The notes beneath the pieces are model-generated. The model was not told where the DNA came from. It made no database searches and saw nothing but the letters and a program-made list of their open reading frames with translations. Shown in pieces: positions 4,757 to 7,609 of a stretch of 7,609 bases of DNA (positions are counted from its first letter, which is position 1; every line of letters starts with the position of its first letter). The position numbers and the translations under genes were made by a program. The DNA is taken from assembly GCA_028689195.1 (NCBI GenBank), contig JAQTWR010000121.1, positions 1 through 7,609 of the forward strand, given 5' to 3'. Source of the stretch: Anaerolineales bacterium. GTDB lineage: Bacteria; Chloroflexota; Anaerolineae; Anaerolineales; Villigracilaceae.

Positions 4757-5776
4757 TTATAAAATATCTTTGGGAATTTCTTCCTGCGCGTGCAGCGAGC
4801 GGAACGCCCACGCGCCGACCCCAAACGGAAACCAAAAAGTAGCGGTGCGGTAAGCCAGCGTGACCACCACGGCTTGACTCCAATCCACGTTGAGCGAGCT
4901 GAGCGCAATGGGCATAAAGCCTTCGACAATGCCGATTCCAGAGGGCGTGGGGGAAACCGTGATGAAAAGAAAGGTGATGGAAAAACCCGCGACGATAATA
5001 TCCGCTTTGAACGGAACTTCAAACGATAGGAACGCGCAAACCAAAACCAGCATGAGCAGGGTTTTATCCAAAATTCCCCACAACACGGGACGAATCATAT
5101 TGATGCGTTTGCTCGTCAGGTTTGCAAAACCTTCCGCGACCTCGTGCGCGAATTCATACGCGCGGGCTTCGTGCAAAAAATCTTCTTTGCGGCGGAAAAA
5201 TCTCGCAACGCGATTGACCATGCGCGCAAGTTTGGCTAATAACGCGCCGAGTTTTTCTTCGGAACGATACCCAAGATAGAGGATGAACGCATAAGACAAC
5301 GCGACAACCAGCATAAAGAGCGACGCGGAAATATCGCTCGCATCCAAATCGTTGCGGCGCGCGAGAATAAACAAGCCGACGGCGAGAACGCATAAAAATG
5401 AAGCGTGGTCGAGCGAGAGGAACAAAGCCGCCGCGACGGTCACTTTGCCTGTGGCGTGTCCGCGTTTGCGGGCTTCGCTGGCGAAGAGAGCCACGCCGCC
5501 CATGCCCGCCGTGGCGGTGATGATATTGATAAAATTCGCGGCTGTGGCGATGCGGGTTAACGTGAGAATATCGTCGTCCATCCCCAATAAACGATAAACG
5601 GATTTATACATCCGCGCGGAAGTGAAGAACCAGAGGGTTTGAATCAAAAGCGCGAGGATGAAATATACAAGGTGCGCTTTTTTGAGGGTTTTTATAATCG
5701 TTTCGATTTCGCTGAAACTGATTGCGACGAGCGCAATTCCAAGAAACAGAACGACAATGAGAATGAGTTTTTTCAT
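4757..5776 (-). CDS. Flippase-like integral membrane protein, lysylphosphatidylglycerol synthase TM family
   Basis: Polytopic inner-membrane protein of 339 residues related to the transmembrane half of MprF (LPG_synthase_TM, once called UPF0104). Such proteins are linked to lipid or glycolipid flipping, or transfer at the membrane; the substrate here is unknown. About eight hydrophobic segments are visible, near residues 4-22, 36-53, 80-100, 113-138, 150-170, 228-251, 258-275 and 302-326, with a basic cytoplasmic stretch between the fifth and sixth (171-227). The family hallmark SPTPSGIGIVEG (275-286) and the later AYRTATFWFPFGVG (308-321) are both present. There is no C-terminal aminoacyltransferase domain, so it is not a full MprF. 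It lies 39 bases after the solute-binding lipoprotein gene; a TATAAT 7 bases before the ATG, with no Shine-Dalgarno sequence, suggests an additional leaderless transcript. Confidence 0.85.
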   Translation of the reverse strand: MKKLILIVVLFLGIALVAISFSEIETIIKTLKKAHLVYFILALLIQTLWFFTSARMYKSVYRLLGMDDDILTLTRIATAANFINIITATAGMGGVALFASEARKRGHATGKVTVAAALFLSLDHASFLCVLAVGLFILARRNDLDASDISASLFMLVVALSYAFILYLGYRSEEKLGALLAKLARMVNRVARFFRRKEDFLHEARAYEFAHEVAEGFANLTSKRINMIRPVLWGILDKTLLMLVLVCAFLSFEVPFKADIIVAGFSITFLFITVSPTPSGIGIVEGFMPIALSSLNVDWSQAVVVTLAYRTATFWFPFGVGAWAFRSLHAQEEIPKDIL

Positions 5777-5783
5777 CGAAATA

Positions 5784-5789
5784 ATTATA
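5784..5789 (-). promoter_or_regulatory. Candidate -10 box of the flippase-like gene, leaderless layout
   Basis: On the minus strand a perfect TATAAT (5789-5784) stands 7 bases before the ATG at 5776, so transcription would start at the start codon. The bases between (TATTTCG) contain no ribosome binding site. No -35 match is found 17 bases upstream, where the DNA is GC-rich. Confidence 0.45.
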
Positions 5790-5815
5790 CGCGAGATAAA
5801 TCCCGCGCCGCGTTC

Positions 5816-7186
5816 TTATTTTCCCAACTCTCTCGAAATCGATTCCATCTGCGCCAGTATCACAGCCACTTGTCCGCTGGGAATGTTGAGATTGTACATG
5901 TGCGCGAACCCGTCGCCCAGCATGGTCTTTACCTTCCGCCACGAAGCCAGTTGCGGCTGCATCTCGCCGCGCGCCAAAAGGTCAACCGCCTGCGCCCATT
6001 GCGGATGAGTCTTTTTATAATCGCCGAGCAAATCCATGCTCGCGGCGCGGATGGGGAAAAGATGCGTCGCTTCGACAAAACGCGCATCCTGTTTCTCTTC
6101 CAATAACCAGCGCGCAAACAACCATGCCGCGAGTTGCTTCTCGTCGGTTGATTTCAAGACGACATACGAAGAACCGTAAATGATCAAAGCGTTTTCGTTT
6201 GCGCCGGGAAAGGCGAGCGCTTCCCACTTGTCGGCGCTGTTTGCGCTTGCGAATGCGCGCGCGGCGTTCGGCAGGTCTTCGAGACTGACGGTGACGAAGA
6301 GCGCTTCGCGGGCTGCAAACGCCGCAATCGGGTCTGCGTCGGCGGTTTGCCACGCGCAGGATTTCTCCGAAAGTTCGCGCAAAAACTTGAACGCCTCGAT
6401 ATTCTTCGGCGTAAGGAAGCGATAATCGCTGCCTTCCAAAACGCCGCCCTCGAACGCGAGCATCCACGCATACGCGGTCATCGGCTCTGTATCTACAAGC
6501 CAGCCGCCCATAAAATCATTTTGCGGCGCGGCGTCTTTCAACATGAATTGCTGCGCGCCGCACGCCTGCCGACGAAAATCGTCGGGCGTATTGGGCGCGG
6601 AAGAAAAGCCGAGTTCCTTCGCCCAGGTTTTATTCCAAAGCAAAAGACGCGCGTTCCGCTGCGCGGGAATCGCCACGCGCTTCTTATTAACATAATCTTG
6701 ATTCCAAAAAACGGCGGGAATATCGCCCGCGTCCATTCCGTACAACGGGTCGCCGACGTAGGCGGTCAAATCAAGCGCCGCGCCGTCCGCGTCCCATTCC
6801 AGCGCGTGTTCGGGCAGGGCAATGACAAGATCGGGCTGTTCTTTTTTCGATAATGAAGCGGTCGTATTTTCAAACAGGTTCGAAAAATTTCCCTGACTCG
6901 CCGCGCTGACTTTAATGCCCCACTCGTTCTTTTGATTGAATTCTTTGACCAGAGAATCGAACAAACTGGATTCGACGCCATACCACGGAGTCCACGCCAT
7001 GATTTCCAAACCCCTCAGCGCGTCTTTCCCGACCTTGATGTTGCTCGTCATTTGCGGAGTGGGTTTGACGCTTGGAGTTTTTACTTCGCTTGTCGCCGCA
7101 GGCTCAGCCGTTGCGGTCGGAGCGTTTGCTCCGCATGAAGTTATGAGAATTGAGACAATGAATAAAAGCGCGATGAATTTTTTCAT
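5816..7186 (-). CDS. Extracellular solute-binding lipoprotein, ABC-transporter family 1 type
   Basis: Secreted, membrane-anchored substrate-binding protein of 456 residues, of the family that delivers sugars or oligosaccharides to ABC importers. The N-terminus is a lipoprotein signal: MKK, a hydrophobic core (4-15) and lipobox ITSC, giving Cys18 as the lipidated residue. A Thr/Pro/Ala-rich linker follows (about 20-48). The binding domain then runs from LEIMAWTPWYG (60-70); the pattern of strand, helix with LVKEFNQKN (79-87) and KKEQPDLVIALPEHALEW (114-131) is typical of this superfamily, as are the central Trp/Tyr-rich stretches and the C-terminal ARWLLEEKQDARF (358-370). No ABC permease or ATPase gene is in the window. 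It follows the M50 protease gene by 9 bases, so the two are likely cotranscribed. The start has no clear Shine-Dalgarno. The substrate cannot be told. Confidence 0.85.
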   Translation of the reverse strand: MKKFIALLFIVSILITSCGANAPTATAEPAATSEVKTPSVKPTPQMTSNIKVGKDALRGLEIMAWTPWYGVESSLFDSLVKEFNQKNEWGIKVSAASQGNFSNLFENTTASLSKKEQPDLVIALPEHALEWDADGAALDLTAYVGDPLYGMDAGDIPAVFWNQDYVNKKRVAIPAQRNARLLLWNKTWAKELGFSSAPNTPDDFRRQACGAQQFMLKDAAPQNDFMGGWLVDTEPMTAYAWMLAFEGGVLEGSDYRFLTPKNIEAFKFLRELSEKSCAWQTADADPIAAFAAREALFVTVSLEDLPNAARAFASANSADKWEALAFPGANENALIIYGSSYVVLKSTDEKQLAAWLFARWLLEEKQDARFVEATHLFPIRAASMDLLGDYKKTHPQWAQAVDLLARGEMQPQLASWRKVKTMLGDGFAHMYNLNIPSGQVAVILAQMESISRELGK

Positions 7187-7195
7187 AAACGTAAG

Positions 7196-7609
7196 TTATT
7201 TTGCAAGCGTCATAAACGGAACGGGCATGAAGACCAAAACGAAGATGACGATCATCAAGAAGCCCAGCGCGCGCCGCGTCGGATCGAGCGCGGTGATCTG
7301 GTCGAGCGGCTCGGCGCCGGCTTTTCTCATCCAGAACAATAACGCCGCCCACAGCCACCATCCGCTCCAGAAAGCTCCCAGCGCAGCCATTACGCCGATA
7401 ATATACGGAAACATTTTTTTGCTCTTCTCGCCAAACAGCGAGTAGATGATATGTCCGCCGTCCAGCGTGCCGACGGGGATGAGGTTCAGCGCGGTGACGA
7501 GAATACCCGCCCAACCCGCAAAAGCGACGGGGTGAATGAATACGTCCAAGCCGCCAAAGGGAACGGGCTGCCCCGTGAAGAAATATTGAACCCAATACAA
7601 AATTCCCTG
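7196..7609 (-). CDS. Site-2 protease family (M50) membrane protein, C-terminal part
   Basis: Intramembrane zinc metalloprotease of the M50 family, which cleaves substrates within the membrane, often in regulated proteolysis of signalling proteins. Only the last 137 residues are visible; the reading frame stays open past base 7609, and the TTG at 7600 is an internal Leu. The fragment holds HPVAFAGWAGILVTALNLIP (26-45) followed by VGTLDGGH (46-53), the family's second motif, whose Asp50 is the third zinc ligand. The HExxH motif would lie in the missing part. Hydrophobic segments follow near 67-90 and 113-133. The wording of the motif matches the plant EGY / cyanobacterial-type branch more than RseP, and no PDZ domain is visible. 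The stop is 9 bases before the lipoprotein start. Confidence 0.88.
   Translation of the reverse strand, partial: QGILYWVQYFFTGQPVPFGGLDVFIHPVAFAGWAGILVTALNLIPVGTLDGGHIIYSLFGEKSKKMFPYIIGVMAALGAFWSGWWLWAALLFWMRKAGAEPLDQITALDPTRRALGFLMIVIFVLVFMPVPFMTLAK

Noticed and set aside
7118..7133. CGGAGC-GTTT-GCTCCG inverted repeat near the lipoprotein signal
   Set aside because: Could be a small repeat in the Cys-following linker, but 6-bp arms in a GC-rich window are too weak to claim; it cannot be a terminator, having no T-run.
6936..7445. Plus-strand open frame (169 codons) across the lipoprotein start and M50 end
   Set aside because: It spans two clear minus-strand genes and their junction, with low-complexity composition; not a plausible gene.

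Overview
The window reads as a stretch of core chromosome from a member of the Chloroflexota, most likely class Anaerolineae. Four things point there: adjacent genes resembling the amino-group-carrier (LysW) lysine/ornithine pathway, a divergent PRPP synthetase of a kind I associate with that phylum, high-GC codon use with strong CG-rich dinucleotide content, and short perfect palindromes scattered inside genes. The lineage is an inference from memory of these families; no rRNA or other taxonomic marker is present. No prophage, transposase, CRISPR array, tRNA or rRNA was seen, and no stretch over 300 bases lacks a gene.

Layout: (1) 1-1453, plus strand: the C-terminal third of a class III aminotransferase (LysJ/ArgD-like), overlapping by 8 bases a complete M20-type LysK hydrolase. 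These are the last two steps of LysW-dependent lysine (or ornithine) synthesis. (2) 1437-2684, minus strand: a MOFRL-type glycerate 2-kinase, converging on lysK with a 17-base overlap of coding ends. (3) 2685-2740: a short AT-rich divergent promoter region. (4) 2741-4243, plus strand: PRPP synthetase, then a bacterial ferritin with its own apparent promoter and a strong intrinsic terminator (4253-4288). (5) 4306-4749, plus strand: a GNAT acetyltransferase closely resembling the AAC(6')-I aminoglycoside acetyltransferases, with its ribosome binding site only a few bases after that terminator. (6) 4757-7609, minus strand: three genes in one direction, in transcription order a partial site-2 protease (M50), a solute-binding lipoprotein, and an eight-helix flippase-like protein of the lysylphosphatidylglycerol synthase TM family. 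All three are membrane or envelope proteins.

The genes are mostly ordinary housekeeping functions. The most interesting signal is in the DNA rather than the gene list. lysK carries two unrelated palindromic elements that are translated in frame (588-619, perfect over 32 bp; 1117-1149, perfect 11-bp arms), and the neighbouring glycerate kinase carries a third, weaker one (2002-2026). They look like small dispersed palindromes that have entered coding sequence without breaking it. Two minus-strand genes (glycerate kinase and the flippase-like gene) also have a -10 box 6-7 bases before their ATG and no Shine-Dalgarno sequence, suggesting leaderless mRNAs.
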